Source of the DNA: an uncultured Oscillospiraceae bacterium | GTDB lineage: Bacteria > Bacillota > Clostridia > Oscillospirales > Oscillospiraceae | Assembly: GCA_910585265.1 (NCBI GenBank) | Contig: CAJUCA010000021.1 | Coordinates: forward strand, 1 to 47,771 | Direction: 5' to 3' | DNA: 47,771 nucleotides | Shown: piece after piece, positions 33,590 through 41,278 of the stretch | Layout of the letters: each line of letters starts with the position of its first letter | How positions within the stretch are numbered: the stretch's first letter is position 1 | Program-made: the position numbers and the translations under genes | The notes under the pieces: model-generated | Database searches by the model: none | The model's input: the letters and a program-made list of their open reading frames with translations, nothing else | Told to the model about the DNA's origin: nothing

Positions 33590-34719
33590 TTCCATCCCTC
33601 CAAAATCTCCTTGGCCCGCTCCGTCCGGCCCAGCAGGCCGTATTGGTTGGAGAACACCACCGCCCCGATCCGGCAGGCCCCCGCCGTCCGCCGCTCCAGG
33701 TGGAGCTGGATGGCGGCCAGCAGGCTGTCCAGCACCGCCCGCCGCAGTCCCGCCCCGTCCAGCAGGGCCACGCAGGCGTCGGTGGCGGCGGCGTCCATCA
33801 GCTCCCGGCACAGGGCGGCGCCGGCCCCGCACAGGGCGGCGTGGGCGCAGATCAGCTCCGTCCGGCAGTCGGCGTACCTGGAGTGGGTGTTCATGATCCC
33901 CCCCGCCGCCTTCACCAGCTTGCCCAGGTGCCCCACCAGCAGCACCTGCCGGAAGCCCTCCGAGACGGCCAGGTCCAGCGCGTCCCCCAGGAAGTTGGAG
34001 TACTTCACCACCGGGACGCCCAGGCGGTCCAGCCCGGTGCCTTTGAGAAAGTCCTCCCCGTAGTTTCCGGGGGTGAGGATGAGATCCGTTGAGGTCGCCG
34101 CCGCCTGCCGCGTCTGGAGGGCGATGGTGTCCACAATGGCCTGCTCGCTCATGGGCTCCACAATGCCGGAGGTGCCCAGGATGGACAGGCCCCCCTCCAC
34201 CCCCAGCGACGGGTTGAAGGTCCGCGCCGCCCGCTCCGCCCCGCCGGGGATGGAGACGGTCACCGCCAGCCCCCCGGAGTAGCCCCGCTCCCGGCACACC
34301 CGCTCCACCTGCTCCCGGATCATCCGCCGGGGCACCCGGTTGATGGCGGCGGCCCCCACGGGCTGGTCCAGGCCGGGCTTCGTCACCCGGCCCACCCCCT
34401 CGCCGCCGTCGATGGCCACGCCGGGGGCGTCCGATTTCCGCACCGACGCCCACACCAGCATCCCGTCCGTCACGTCGTAGTCGTCCCCGGCGTCCTTGCG
34501 GACGGCGCACCGGGCCTCCCGCCCGTCCCCGTCCAGCTCCGCCCCCGCCAGGGGCACGGACACCGCCCAGCCCTTGGGGGTGGTGAGGGACACCGTCTCC
34601 GGCTCCGTCCCCGCCAGCAGCAGCTCCGCCGCCGCCCCCGCCGCCAACGCCGCGCAGGTGCCGGTGGTGTACCCGCAGCGCAGCAGGGACTGCCCGCTGC
34701 GGATGTAGTGCTCCTCCAA
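33586..34719 (-). CDS. cbiD: Cobalt-precorrin-5B C1-methyltransferase CbiD
   Basis: A 377-residue CbiD, a methyltransferase unique to the anaerobic route. It shows LRCGYTTGTCAALAAGAA near the N-terminus, GRVTKPGLDQPVGAAAINRV, GTSGIVEPMSEQA and LTPGNYGEDF. It is the first gene of the operon, about 20 bases beyond the riboswitch terminator. Translation appears to start at TTG 34719 (LEEHYIRSG) with a GGGGG-rich site about 8 bases upstream; no in-frame ATG is available. Confidence 0.95.
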   Translation of the reverse strand: MEEHYIRSGQSLLRCGYTTGTCAALAAGAAAELLLAGTEPETVSLTTPKGWAVSVPLAGAELDGDGREARCAVRKDAGDDYDVTDGMLVWASVRKSDAPGVAIDGGEGVGRVTKPGLDQPVGAAAINRVPRRMIREQVERVCRERGYSGGLAVTVSIPGGAERAARTFNPSLGVEGGLSILGTSGIVEPMSEQAIVDTIALQTRQAAATSTDLILTPGNYGEDFLKGTGLDRLGVPVVKYSNFLGDALDLAVSEGFRQVLLVGHLGKLVKAAGGIMNTHSRYADCRTELICAHAALCGAGAALCRELMDAAATDACVALLDGAGLRRAVLDSLLAAIQLHLERRTAGACRIGAVVFSNQYGLLGRTERAKEILEGWK

Positions 34720-34740
34720 GCCGTCCGCCCCCTTTCCATG

Positions 34741-34772
34741 AAAAAACGCGCCCCTGCTTCACCAGGGGCGCG
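34741..34772 (-). terminator. Riboswitch-controlled intrinsic terminator before cbiD
   Basis: Minus strand: 10-bp stem CGCGCCCCTG/CAGGGGCGCG, six-base loop, then TTTTTT. It lies between the aptamer and the cbiD start, the position of an expression platform, so ligand binding should lead to early termination. Confidence 0.88.
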
Positions 34773-34799
34773 CGCGAACTCCGCCCAAGGGGGCGGGAC

Positions 34800-34957
34800 G
34801 TACAGCTTGCTGTGCTTCCGGTTTCGGCAGAAAAGCTCCAAACCGCCATGTATCTGACTTAGCCCCTCCAAGGAGGCATCACAGTGACCGACTCGCGGGG
34901 ACTCTCACCCCATTCCATGCGCCGCTGACGCGGCCGCGGTTGGTTTGTTATGAAATT
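34800..34957 (-). promoter_or_regulatory. Cobalamin riboswitch of the cbi/cob operon
   Basis: Minus strand: GGGGTGAGAGTCCCCGCGAG, then GTCGGTCACTGTGA (core, 34892-34879) and AAGTCAGATAC (B12-box-like, about 34860-34850) in the order and spacing of cobalamin aptamers. A 45-base stretch is identical with the second riboswitch at 36183-36345. The terminator at 34741-34772 is the probable output. Confidence 0.9.
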
Positions 34958-34963
34958 GGACAC

Positions 34964-34992
34964 ATTGTACCATAGCTCCGGGCGGCTGTAAA
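34964..34992 (-). promoter_or_regulatory. Promoter of the cobalamin operon
   Basis: Minus strand: TTTACA (34992-34987), 17-base spacer, TACAAT (34969-34964). Transcription would start just before the riboswitch. Confidence 0.8.
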
Positions 34993-35034
34993 GGGTGTTT
35001 GTGGAATTTCCCGCTCCGGCAAGGGGACGGCCCC

Positions 35035-35063
35035 TTGACAATCCCCCGCCGCCCTGCCATAAT
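35035..35063 (+). promoter_or_regulatory. Promoter of cbiG
   Basis: TTGACA (35035-35040), 17-base spacer, CATAAT (35058-35063). The transcript start would be only about 20 bases before cbiG, leaving no room for a riboswitch. Confidence 0.8.
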
Positions 35064-35089
35064 CAGCGGAAAGGAAGTGAGTGGAAGCC

Positions 35090-36157
35090 ATGAAGCTGGC
35101 CCTGTTTGCCTACACCCGCCGGGGGCGGGACACCGCCCTGCTGGCCCGGGACTGCCTGCTCCGGCCGGGGGACGAATGCCGCTGCCTCGCCCCGGAGAAG
35201 CTGGCCGGCGGGGACTTTACCCCCCTGCCCGCCCCCTGCGCCCGGTCCACCGGGCCGCTGTTCGCCTGGGCGGACGCCCTGGTGTTCGTGGGGGCGGCGG
35301 GCATCGCCGTGCGCTCCATCGCCCCCTGGGTGCGGGACAAGCGCACCGACCCGGCGGTGCTGTGCGTAGACGAGCTGGGCCGGTTCGTCGTCCCCCTGCT
35401 GTCCGGGCACATCGGCGGGGCCAACGCCCTGGCCCTCCGGCTGGCGGAGGGGCTGGGGGCCGTGCCCGTGGTCACCACCGCCACCGATGTAAACGGGCGG
35501 TTTTCCGTGGACGCCTGGGCCGCCCGGCAGGGGCTGTTTCTGGACAGCATGAAGGCCGCAAAAGCGGTGTCCGCCGCCATTTTGGAGGGCCCGGTGCCCC
35601 TGTGCTGCGACTTCCCCGTGGAGGGGGATCTGCCCCCCGGCGTGGTCCGGGGGGACGGCGGGGCGGTGGGCGTCTGCGTCTCCTGGCGGCGGAAGGCCCC
35701 CTTCCGGGAGACGCTGCTGCTGGTGCCCCCGGTCCTGCGGCTGGGCCTGGGCTGCCGGAGGGGGATCGCCCCGGAGGCCGTCCGGGCGGCGGTGGAGCAG
35801 GTGCTGGATCAGCACGGCATCCACCCCAGGGCGGTGAAGGGGGCCGCCTCCATCGACCTGAAGCGGGACGAGGCGGGTTTGCTGGCCTGCTGCGCCGCCC
35901 AGGGCTGGCCGCTGGACTTCTACAGCCCGGGGGAGCTGGCCGCGCTGGAGGGGGACTTCACCCCGTCGGAGCGGGTGCTGCGGGTCACCGGGGTGGACAA
36001 CGTGTGCGAGCGGGCCGCCGCCATGGGCGGGGGGCGTTTGATCGTGGGCAAAACCGTCCGGGGCGGCGTCACCGTGGCGGTGGCGGAGGAGGGCTGGACG
36101 GCCCGGTTCCCCGGGCAGGCCGGGTCCGGCGGGATCAAAAAAGCGGGAAACACTTGA
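35090..36157 (+). CDS. cbiG: Cobalt-precorrin-5A hydrolase CbiG
   Basis: A 355-residue enzyme that opens the delta-lactone and releases the C-20 carbon as acetaldehyde, found only in the anaerobic pathway. It shows LALFAYTRRGRDTALLA, VFVGAAGIAVRSIAPWVRDK, VDELGRFVVPLLSGHIGGAN in the N-terminal half and GLGCRRGIAPEAVRAAV in the C-terminal CobE-like domain. Start: the ATG at 35090 or an in-frame GTG at 35081, which has AAAGGA 5 bases upstream. It is separated from the other cbi genes by divergent orientation. The next promoter overlaps its stop. Confidence 0.94.
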   Translation: MKLALFAYTRRGRDTALLARDCLLRPGDECRCLAPEKLAGGDFTPLPAPCARSTGPLFAWADALVFVGAAGIAVRSIAPWVRDKRTDPAVLCVDELGRFVVPLLSGHIGGANALALRLAEGLGAVPVVTTATDVNGRFSVDAWAARQGLFLDSMKAAKAVSAAILEGPVPLCCDFPVEGDLPPGVVRGDGGAVGVCVSWRRKAPFRETLLLVPPVLRLGLGCRRGIAPEAVRAAVEQVLDQHGIHPRAVKGAASIDLKRDEAGLLACCAAQGWPLDFYSPGELAALEGDFTPSERVLRVTGVDNVCERAAAMGGGRLIVGKTVRGGVTVAVAEEGWTARFPGQAGSGGIKKAGNT

Positions 36158-36182
36158 CAAATTCTTCCCGCCGTGATAGCCT
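36154..36182 (+). promoter_or_regulatory. Promoter of the exported chelatase operon
   Basis: TTGACA (36154-36159) overlaps the cbiG stop; after 17 bases comes TAGCCT (36177-36182), a weak -10 preceded by TGA. It stands immediately before the riboswitch. Confidence 0.55.
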
Positions 36183-36345
36183 GTGCTGGAACTGAATAAC
36201 CAAAAGCCAACCGCAGCCGCCTCCGGCGGCGCGCAGAATGGGGTGAGAGTCCCCGCGAGTCGGTCACTGTGATGCCTCCTTTGAGGGGATAAGTCAGATA
36301 TGCGGCGGTTCGGCTGCATTCTGCCGAAACCAAGAGTGCGCTTTT
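36183..36345 (+). promoter_or_regulatory. Cobalamin riboswitch of the exported chelatase/transporter operon
   Basis: Contains GGGGTGAGAGTCCCCGCGAG, GTCGGTCACTGTGA (36259-36272) and ATAAGTCAGATA (36289-36300), followed by the TTCTGCCGAAACC segment that also ends the first riboswitch. Its near-identity to the minus-strand copy implies the same ligand and a recent duplication or gene conversion. Confidence 0.9.
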
Positions 36346-36388
36346 GATTCGGCCTCACGGCGGCTCCCCCGCCCGTGGGGCCTTGCTG

Positions 36389-36424
36389 CGCCCCGAGGCC
36401 TTCGGCCCGGGGCGTTTCCCTTTG
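36389..36424 (+). terminator. Terminator-like hairpin of the second riboswitch
   Basis: CGCCCCG-A-GGCC, loop TTC, GGCC-CGGGGCG (36389-36414, one bulge), followed by TTTCCCTTT. It lies about 45 bases after the aptamer and 90 before the start codon. The rest of 36346-36515 is GC-rich untranslated leader. Confidence 0.65.
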
Positions 36425-36515
36425 CCGCGCCCCGCCCGATTCCGCTTTTCCGGGCCGGGCCCGCGCCCGCCGGGAAATAAAGCCTACAGAAAAGACCGCA
36501 AGGAGGAAACGAGAC

Positions 36516-38375
36516 ATGAAAAAACTGCACAAGCTCACCGCGCTGCTGCTGGCCCTGGGGCTGGCGGCGGGACTGGCGGGGACCGCCTTCGCCGCGGACG
36601 CCCCCCGGTACGCCGACGTGCCCGGCTGGGCCGGGGAGTACGTGGACCGGGTGACGGAGCTGGGCCTGGTGGACGGCAGGACGGACACCGCCTTCGGCTC
36701 CAACGAGCCCATGACCCGGGCGGAGCTGGTAACCGCCCTGTACCGCCTGGCCAAGACCCCCGATGTACAGGACGTGGACAACCCCTTCACCGACGTGAAG
36801 GAGGAGGACCCCTGCCGGGACGCGGTGGTCTGGGCCCATACCCAGAAGATCGTGGAGGGCCGGGGCGAGGGCGTCTTTGACCCGGACGGCAGCGTCAAGC
36901 GTCAGGAGATCGCCAAGATTCTCAACGAGTTCGCCGCCCGCCAGGTGGGGCGGGACGGGCTGGAGAGCCGGAAGGACGTGGTGTCCGCCTACCCCGACGC
37001 CGGCAAGGTGAGCGGCTGGGCCAAGGGCTACATGAACTGGGCCGCGGCCAGCGAGTTCATCACCGGCCACAGCGACGGGACGCTGGACCCCATGGGCACC
37101 GCCACCCGGGCCCAGGTGTCCGCCATCCTGTGCCGCTACCTGGACGACGCCTCCACCGGGGACGCCTCCAAGGACGACCCCCGCAACCAGGACGGCATCG
37201 GCAAAAAGGAGCTGCTGGTGGTGAGCTTCGGCACCAGCTTCAACGACAACCGGGCGGCCACCATCGGCGCGGTGGAGGCCGCTCTGGAGCGGGCCTTCCC
37301 GGACTATGACGTGCGCCGCGCCTTCACCGCCGACACCATCATCGAGCACATCTACCGCCGGGACGGCCAGCTCATCGACAACGTGAAGGAGGCCCTGGAG
37401 CGGGCCAAGCGGAACGGCGTGGAGGAGCTGGTGGTGCAGCCCACCCACCTGATGAACGGCTGGGAGTACGGCGATCTGGTGAAGGCCCTGGAGAAGTACG
37501 AGGGCGGCTTTGCGTCCATCAAGCTCGGCGCGCCCCTGCTGACCACCGACGGCGACTTCAGCCGGGTGGCCGAGGCTATGATCGGGGCCACCGGGGACCT
37601 GGCCGCCGACGGCAAAACCGCCGTGTGCTGGATGGGCCACGGCACCGCCGCCGCCTCCCACGCCGTCTACGAGAAGATGCAGAAGGTGCTGGCGGACCAG
37701 GGCTGTGACAACCACTTCGTGGGCACCGTAGAGGCCTCCCCCACCGCCGGGGAGCTGGCGGAGCAGGTGAAGGAGGCCGGGTATACCAGGGTGATCCTGC
37801 GCCCCATGATGATCGTGGCGGGGGATCACGCCAACAACGACATGGCGGACGAGAAGGACCCTGAGTCCTGGTACTCCGTGTTCACCGCCGCGGGGCTGGA
37901 GGTCCAGTGCGAGCTGAAGGGCCTGGGGGAGCTGAAGGAGATCCAGGACCTGCTGGCCGCCCACGCCAGGGACGCCAAGCCCCTGGGCGACACCGGAATC
38001 GGCGTGGAGCCCAACCCGGACAACCCCGACGGCAAAACGGCCCTGGCGGACGGCGTGTACGCCATCCAGGTGGAGTGCGAACAGTCCATGTTCAAGATCG
38101 ACCGCTGCACCCTCACTGTGAAGGACGGCGCAATGACCGCCCGGCTGGTGCTGGGCAGCGACAGCTTTGACAAAATGTTCGCGGGCACCGCCGCCGCGGC
38201 CAAGCTGGCCAAGGACGGCGTGGTGGACGGCCTGTCCGCCGACGGCGAAACCACCTTCACCCTGCCCGTGGCGGAGCTGGACAAGCCCCTGGACTACGCC
38301 GCCCACAGCGTCCGGAAGGACGCCTGGTACGACCGCACCCTCACCTTCCTGGCGGACACCGCCAAGGCGGAATAA
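36516..38375 (+). CDS. Exported S-layer-homology protein fused to CbiK-type sirohydrochlorin cobaltochelatase
   Basis: 619 residues. Residues 1-26 are a signal peptide with cleavage after AFA. Three SLH domains follow (about 31-76, 90-138, 157-207; motifs YADVPGWAGEYVDRV, NPFTDVKEEDPCRDAVVWA, GHSDGTLDPMGTATRAQ), which normally anchor proteins to cell-wall polymers. Residues 231-488 are a complete CbiK: LLVVSFGTSF, WMGHGT (His375), VGTVEASPT (Glu406) and VAGDHANNDMA (His438) conserve the residues that bind metal and tetrapyrrole in Salmonella CbiK. A C-terminal domain (510-614) recurs in the next gene. AGGAGG precedes the ATG. An exported, wall-bound chelatase is unusual; substrate (cobalt or iron; sirohydrochlorin or haem-like) is inferred. 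Confidence 0.92.
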   Translation: MKKLHKLTALLLALGLAAGLAGTAFAADAPRYADVPGWAGEYVDRVTELGLVDGRTDTAFGSNEPMTRAELVTALYRLAKTPDVQDVDNPFTDVKEEDPCRDAVVWAHTQKIVEGRGEGVFDPDGSVKRQEIAKILNEFAARQVGRDGLESRKDVVSAYPDAGKVSGWAKGYMNWAAASEFITGHSDGTLDPMGTATRAQVSAILCRYLDDASTGDASKDDPRNQDGIGKKELLVVSFGTSFNDNRAATIGAVEAALERAFPDYDVRRAFTADTIIEHIYRRDGQLIDNVKEALERAKRNGVEELVVQPTHLMNGWEYGDLVKALEKYEGGFASIKLGAPLLTTDGDFSRVAEAMIGATGDLAADGKTAVCWMGHGTAAASHAVYEKMQKVLADQGCDNHFVGTVEASPTAGELAEQVKEAGYTRVILRPMMIVAGDHANNDMADEKDPESWYSVFTAAGLEVQCELKGLGELKEIQDLLAAHARDAKPLGDTGIGVEPNPDNPDGKTALADGVYAIQVECEQSMFKIDRCTLTVKDGAMTARLVLGSDSFDKMFAGTAAAAKLAKDGVVDGLSADGETTFTLPVAELDKPLDYAAHSVRKDAWYDRTLTFLADTAKAE

Positions 38376-38405
38376 GCGCGATCCCCTTCCAAGGAGGATG
38401 CCATA

Positions 38406-39047
38406 ATGACACAGAGACAAACACCACTCCGGGCGGCCCTGGCGGCGGCCCTGACGCTGGCCCTGCTGGCGGGGTGCGGCGGGGAGAGGCTCCCGGAGCC
38501 TTCCCCCAGCCCCAGCCCAGCCCCGGAGCAGACCCAGACCGCCGAACCTGCCGCCACGGCGGAGCCCGCGCCGGAACCCACGGTGGAGCCCACGGCGGAG
38601 CCTACAGCGCAGCCCACGGCGGAGCCCACACCAGAGCCGACCTCCCAGCCCACGGCAAAGCCCACCGCCCAGCCTACCCCGGAGCCGGCAGCCCAGCCCA
38701 CGCCCCAGCCCACCCCCTCCGGCCCGGAGGACGGCAGCTACACCGCCAATGTCACCCTGTCGGGGGGCACCGGGCGGGCTTCCATCCAGTCCCCGGCGGC
38801 CCTGCGGTGCGCGGGCGGGCAGTTTTACGCCACCATCCAGTGGAGCAGCCCCAACTTTGACTACATGAAGGTGAACGGCGTGCGGTATGAGCTGATCAGC
38901 GCGCCCGGGAGCAATTCCGCCTTTGAGATCCCGGTGGCGGCCTTCGATCAGCCCTTTGCCGTCATCGCCGACACGGTGGCTATGAGCGAGCCCCATGAGG
39001 TGGAATACACCCTGACCTTCCACTCCGACAGCCTGACGAAACAGTGA
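38406..39047 (+). CDS. Proline-rich lipoprotein with the chelatase C-terminal domain
   Basis: 213 residues. The signal ends in lipobox LLAGC (Cys24), then a 75-residue linker rich in EPT/QPT repeats spans residues 29-105, and a globular domain covers about 109-208. That domain aligns with the C-terminus of the preceding chelatase: DGSYTANV with DGVYAIQV, FDYM with FDKM, FEIPVAAFDQPF with FTLPVAELDKPL, and EYTLTF with DRTLTF. A lipid-anchored receptor or partner of the wall-bound chelatase is inferred. AAGGAGGATGCCATA precedes the ATG. I do not recognise a named family; NEAT-like haem domains are a loose comparison only. Confidence 0.85.
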   Translation: MTQRQTPLRAALAAALTLALLAGCGGERLPEPSPSPSPAPEQTQTAEPAATAEPAPEPTVEPTAEPTAQPTAEPTPEPTSQPTAKPTAQPTPEPAAQPTPQPTPSGPEDGSYTANVTLSGGTGRASIQSPAALRCAGGQFYATIQWSSPNFDYMKVNGVRYELISAPGSNSAFEIPVAAFDQPFAVIADTVAMSEPHEVEYTLTFHSDSLTKQ

Positions 39048-39057
39048 GGAGAGACCC

Positions 39058-40251
39058 ATGAGACGCTGGAACTACTTCCTGCCCGCCCTGATGCTGACCC
39101 TGGCCCTGTCCGCCTGCGCCCCGGCCGGGACGCAAACCAGCCCGCCCCCCTCCGGGCAGCCCTCCCAGGGACCCGGTCCCTCCAATACGGAGCGGGCCGC
39201 GCCCTCCTGGGACGAGACGGACTGGAGCGGGCACCTGGAGCTGGACTACGCCCAGAGCTTTGCCGTGGACTACTCCCCGGAGGGCTACAAGCGGATCACC
39301 ATCGACACCGAGACCTATCTGGTGGTGCCCGAGCTGGCCCCGGTGCCGGAGGGCACCCCGGAGGACGTGACCGTCCTGCGCCAGCCCATCCAGAACATCT
39401 ACCTACAGGCCACCGCCGCCATGGACTGCTTCCGGAAGCTGGACGCCCTGGACGCCGTCACCCTGGTGGGCACCGACGCGGCGGGCTGGTATCTGCCGGA
39501 GGTGAAGGAGGCCATGGCGGCGGGGCGGATGGCATACGCCGGGAAATACTCCGCCCCGGACTATGAGCTGCTCCAGGCCAGGGGCTGCGGCATGGCCCTG
39601 GAGTCCACCATGATCTACCACAACCCGGAGGTGAAGGAGCAGCTGGAGCGGCTGGGCATCCCGGTGCTGGTGGAGCGGTCCAGCTATGAGAGCCACCCCC
39701 TGGGCCGGATGGAGTGGGTGAAGCTGTACGGCGTCCTGCTCAACCGGGAGGAGGAGGCCGGGGCCTACTACGAGGAGCAGCTCGCCCGGCTGGAGCCTGT
39801 GCTGGAGCGGGAGAACACCGGGAAAACCGTGGCCTTCTTCGCCGTCACCGCCAACGGGATGGTGACGGTGCGCAAGCCGGGGGACTACATCGCCAAGGCC
39901 ATCGGTTTGGCGGGGGGCGTGTACGCCCTGAACGGGCTGGGCGGGGAGGAAAACGCCCTGTCCACCATGAACATCCAGATGGAGAGCTTCTACGAGATGG
40001 CCCGGGACGCGGACATTCTCATTTACAACAGTGCCATCGAGTCCGCCCTGGACAGCCTGGAGCAGCTGGTGGACAAAAGCCCGCCCCTGGCGGAGTTCAA
40101 GGCCGTCCGGGAGGGGAACGTGTGGTGCACCGGGAAAAGTATGTTCCAGGAGTCCCAGTCGGCGGGGGAAATGATGCTGGACATACACCGGATTCTCACG
40201 GAGGGCCATGGGGCGGACGGGTCGCTGGCCTACCTCTACCGGCTGACGTGA
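39058..40251 (+). CDS. Iron/cobalamin-type ABC transporter substrate-binding lipoprotein
   Basis: A 397-residue periplasmic-binding-protein-fold receptor (BtuF/FecB class III). The signal ends in lipobox LALSAC. The two-lobed domain shows YLQATAAMDCFRKLDALDAV, VGTDAAGWYLPEVKEAMAAG, ERSSYESHPLGRMEWVKLYG and AEFKAVREGNVWCTGKSMF, typical of receptors for iron-siderophores, haem or corrinoids. GAGGAGAGACCC precedes the ATG, and it follows the lipoprotein by 10 bases. B12-riboswitch control suggests a corrinoid, cobalt chelate or tetrapyrrole ligand rather than iron. Confidence 0.9.
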   Translation: MRRWNYFLPALMLTLALSACAPAGTQTSPPPSGQPSQGPGPSNTERAAPSWDETDWSGHLELDYAQSFAVDYSPEGYKRITIDTETYLVVPELAPVPEGTPEDVTVLRQPIQNIYLQATAAMDCFRKLDALDAVTLVGTDAAGWYLPEVKEAMAAGRMAYAGKYSAPDYELLQARGCGMALESTMIYHNPEVKEQLERLGIPVLVERSSYESHPLGRMEWVKLYGVLLNREEEAGAYYEEQLARLEPVLERENTGKTVAFFAVTANGMVTVRKPGDYIAKAIGLAGGVYALNGLGGEENALSTMNIQMESFYEMARDADILIYNSAIESALDSLEQLVDKSPPLAEFKAVREGNVWCTGKSMFQESQSAGEMMLDIHRILTEGHGADGSLAYLYRLT

Positions 40252-40264
40252 CGGAGGGATCGCC

Positions 40265-41278
40265 ATGAAAAACCACAGCCTCCGCCCCGCCGCCGGACTG
40301 GTCCTGCTGGCGGCGGCCACGCTGGGCCTGCTGGTGTGGAACATCTGCGCCGGCAGCGTGTACCTGCCTCCCGGGGAGGTGCTGGCCGCCCTGCTCTCCC
40401 CGGAGGAGGGGGGCATCGTCTGGGGCATCCGCCTGCCCCGGGTGCTGGCCGCCGCCATCCTGGGGGGCGCGCTGTCGGTGTCCGGCTTCCTGCTCCAGAC
40501 CTTTTTCGCCAACCCCATCGCGGGGCCCTTTGTGCTGGGCATCTCGTCGGGGGCCAAGCTGACGGTGGCCCTGGCGTTGGTGGCCTTCCTCAGCCGGGGC
40601 GTGCTGATCAGCTCCATGGCTATGGTGGCGGTGGCCTTCGCCGGGTCCATGATCTCCATGGGCTTTGTGCTGCTCATGTCCCGGCGGGTGCGGAATATGT
40701 CCATGCTGGTGGTGTGCGGCATCATGATCGGCAACATCTGCTCCGCCGTCACCGACTTCGTGGTGACCTTCAGCGACGATTCCAACATCGTCAACCTCCA
40801 CAACTGGTCCCTGGGCAGCTTCTCCGGCACCTCCTGGGAAAATGTGCGGCTCATGGCCTGGGTGGCGGGCGTCGCGCTGGTGCTGGCCTTCCTGCTGTCC
40901 AAGCCCATCGGGGCCTACCAGCTGGGGGAGGTGTACGCCCAGAACATGGGGGTGAACATCAGGCGGTTCCGGGTGGAGCTGATTTTGCTGTCCAGCCTGC
41001 TGTCCGCCTGCGTCACCGCCTTCGCGGGGCCCATCTCCTTTGTGGGCATCGCCGTGCCCCATCTGGTGAAAAGCCTGTTCCGCACCGCCAGGCCCCTGAT
41101 TGTCATACCGGGCTGCTTCCTGGGGGGCGCGGCCTTCTGCCTGTTCTGCGACCTCATCGCCCGCACCGCCTTCGCCCCCCGGGATATGTCCATCAGCTCC
41201 GTCACCGCCGTGTTCGGCGCGCCGGTGGTGCTCTGCCTCATGGCCTCCCGGCGGGGCGGAAGGGAGGGGCGGCTATGA
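40265..41278 (+). CDS. FecCD/BtuC-type ABC transporter permease
   Basis: A 337-residue polytopic membrane protein of the BtuC/FecCD family with about nine or ten hydrophobic segments. Family hallmarks: IVWGIRLPRVLAAAILGGAL, LQTFFANPIAGPFVLGISSG, GPISFVGIAVPHLVKSLF (the ATPase-contact loop region) and DLIARTAFAPRDMSISSVTA. It follows the binding-protein gene by 13 bases and overlaps the ATPase gene as ATGA. Confidence 0.95.
   Translation: MKNHSLRPAAGLVLLAAATLGLLVWNICAGSVYLPPGEVLAALLSPEEGGIVWGIRLPRVLAAAILGGALSVSGFLLQTFFANPIAGPFVLGISSGAKLTVALALVAFLSRGVLISSMAMVAVAFAGSMISMGFVLLMSRRVRNMSMLVVCGIMIGNICSAVTDFVVTFSDDSNIVNLHNWSLGSFSGTSWENVRLMAWVAGVALVLAFLLSKPIGAYQLGEVYAQNMGVNIRRFRVELILLSSLLSACVTAFAGPISFVGIAVPHLVKSLFRTARPLIVIPGCFLGGAAFCLFCDLIARTAFAPRDMSISSVTAVFGAPVVLCLMASRRGGREGRL

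Noticed and set aside
38490..38720. Proline/threonine/glutamate repeat region as a separate coding or mobile repeat
   Set aside because: It is an in-frame linker of the lipoprotein; such repeats are common in surface lipoproteins.
36294..39059. 921-residue minus-strand frame opposite the chelatase and lipoprotein genes
   Set aside because: Low-complexity Gly/His/Leu/Val-rich translation typical of the antisense of GC-rich genes; the plus strand has recognised domains, signal peptides and ribosome sites.
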